Below, in pieces: positions 43,021 through 43,392 of a DNA stretch of 43,392 nucleotides (position 1 is the first letter of the stretch; each line of letters opens with the position of its first letter). The position numbers and the translations under genes are program-made. The stretch covers positions 21,676 through 65,067 of the forward strand of contig DBXC01000006.1 in the NCBI GenBank assembly GCA_002309415.1, written 5' to 3'. This stretch comes from Dehalococcoidia bacterium UBA1222 (lineage in GTDB: Bacteria; Chloroflexota; Dehalococcoidia; Dehalococcoidales; UBA1222). The notes under the pieces were generated by a model that did no database searches, was not told where the DNA came from, and was given only the letters and a program-made list of their open reading frames with translations.

Positions 43021-43392
43021 TTAAAGTCCTGCTTTGGCGACGAATGCGGTGAGGTCGGAGAGTCTGGTGCTGTAACCCCATTCGTTGTCATACCAGGCAA
43101 GTACCTTGACCATGTTGCCGCCGATGACCATGGTGCTCTGGGCATCGAGTGAGGAAGAATAGGTGCTGCCCTTGAAGTCCATGCTGACCAGAGGTTCATC
43201 GCAGTATTCGAGATAGCCTTTGAGATAGGTCTCGGAGGCTTCTTTGAATGCAGCGTTGACTTCTTCGATGGTCACGTCTTTGCCGACCTCGACGACGAGA
43301 TCTACGACGGAAACGGTGGTGGTAGGTACACGTAATGATACGCCGTGGAGCTTGCCCATCAATTCAGGGATGACGAGGCCGATGGCCTTGGC
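43021..43392 (-). CDS. gap: Glyceraldehyde-3-phosphate dehydrogenase (5' part outside window)
   Basis: The last 123 residues of the glycolytic enzyme are visible. Diagnostic blocks are [19 protein letters not shown] in the catalytic domain and WYDNEWGYS near the C terminus, which marks phosphorylating NAD-type GapA. The active-site Cys lies beyond the edge. It shares a strand with the CetZ-like gene, which begins 69 bp downstream. Confidence 0.95.
   Translation of the reverse strand, partial: AKAIGLVIPELMGKLHGVSLRVPTTTVSVVDLVVEVGKDVTIEEVNAAFKEASETYLKGYLEYCDEPLVSMDFKGSTYSSSLDAQSTMVIGGNMVKVLAWYDNEWGYSTRLSDLTAFVAKAGL

Overview
The window is a contiguous piece of a bacterial chromosome, about half G+C, carrying mostly housekeeping and energy genes in short operons with clear -10/-35 boxes and hairpin terminators. 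I infer a strictly anaerobic member of the Chloroflexota, probably class Dehalococcoidia. The reasons are bacterial-type RpoB/RpoC, a complex I cluster with no NuoE, NuoF or NuoG, a Tat-exported molybdenum hydroxylase, and a CetZ/FtsZ-like tubulin as a separate gene. This placement comes from recalled family knowledge, not from a search. No tRNA, rRNA, CRISPR array, insertion sequence or prophage was seen.

Layout. 1-6932: the start of a GMP synthase ATPase subunit (minus strand), then a plus-strand run of a TsaC-RpiB fusion, an M20 peptidase, 2-isopropylmalate synthase, two unrecognised genes and an EamA transporter. 7008-18110: a minus-strand nuoABCDHIJKLMN operon whose NuoI carries a complete GltD-like flavin/NAD(P)H oxidoreductase inserted between its two ferredoxin cluster motifs. 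18278-20048: a C_GCAxxG_C_C redox protein and a spermidine-synthase-like methyltransferase. 20386-24268: a three-subunit xanthine-dehydrogenase-family enzyme, whose 2Fe-2S subunit has a Tat lipoprotein signal and a degenerate C2H2 finger. 24339-26415: two unrecognised genes. 26678-34356: rpoB and rpoC behind a structured leader. 34399-36855: a Trm9-like methyltransferase, a zinc-ribbon protein, RimI and Dus. 36899-39529: a lipoprotein, an XRE regulator with a beta-rich tail, and ThiM. 39584-41676: two paralogous ECF S-component-like proteins flanking an EamA transporter. 41786-43392: a CetZ-like tubulin and the end of gap.

How the parts fit. The nuo operon encodes the membrane arm and the quinone module of complex I but no standard NADH module. 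The oxidoreductase embedded in NuoI is an obvious candidate for feeding NAD(P)H or ferredoxin electrons into the machine, and this is the most striking feature of the window. The exported molybdenum hydroxylase could pass electrons from an extracytoplasmic substrate to the respiratory chain, but nothing in the sequence identifies that substrate. Several genes act on tRNA or translation (TsaC, Trm9-like, Dus, RimI). Several promoters place a TATAAT-like box only 6-12 nt from the start codon with no ribosome binding site, which implies leaderless mRNAs.
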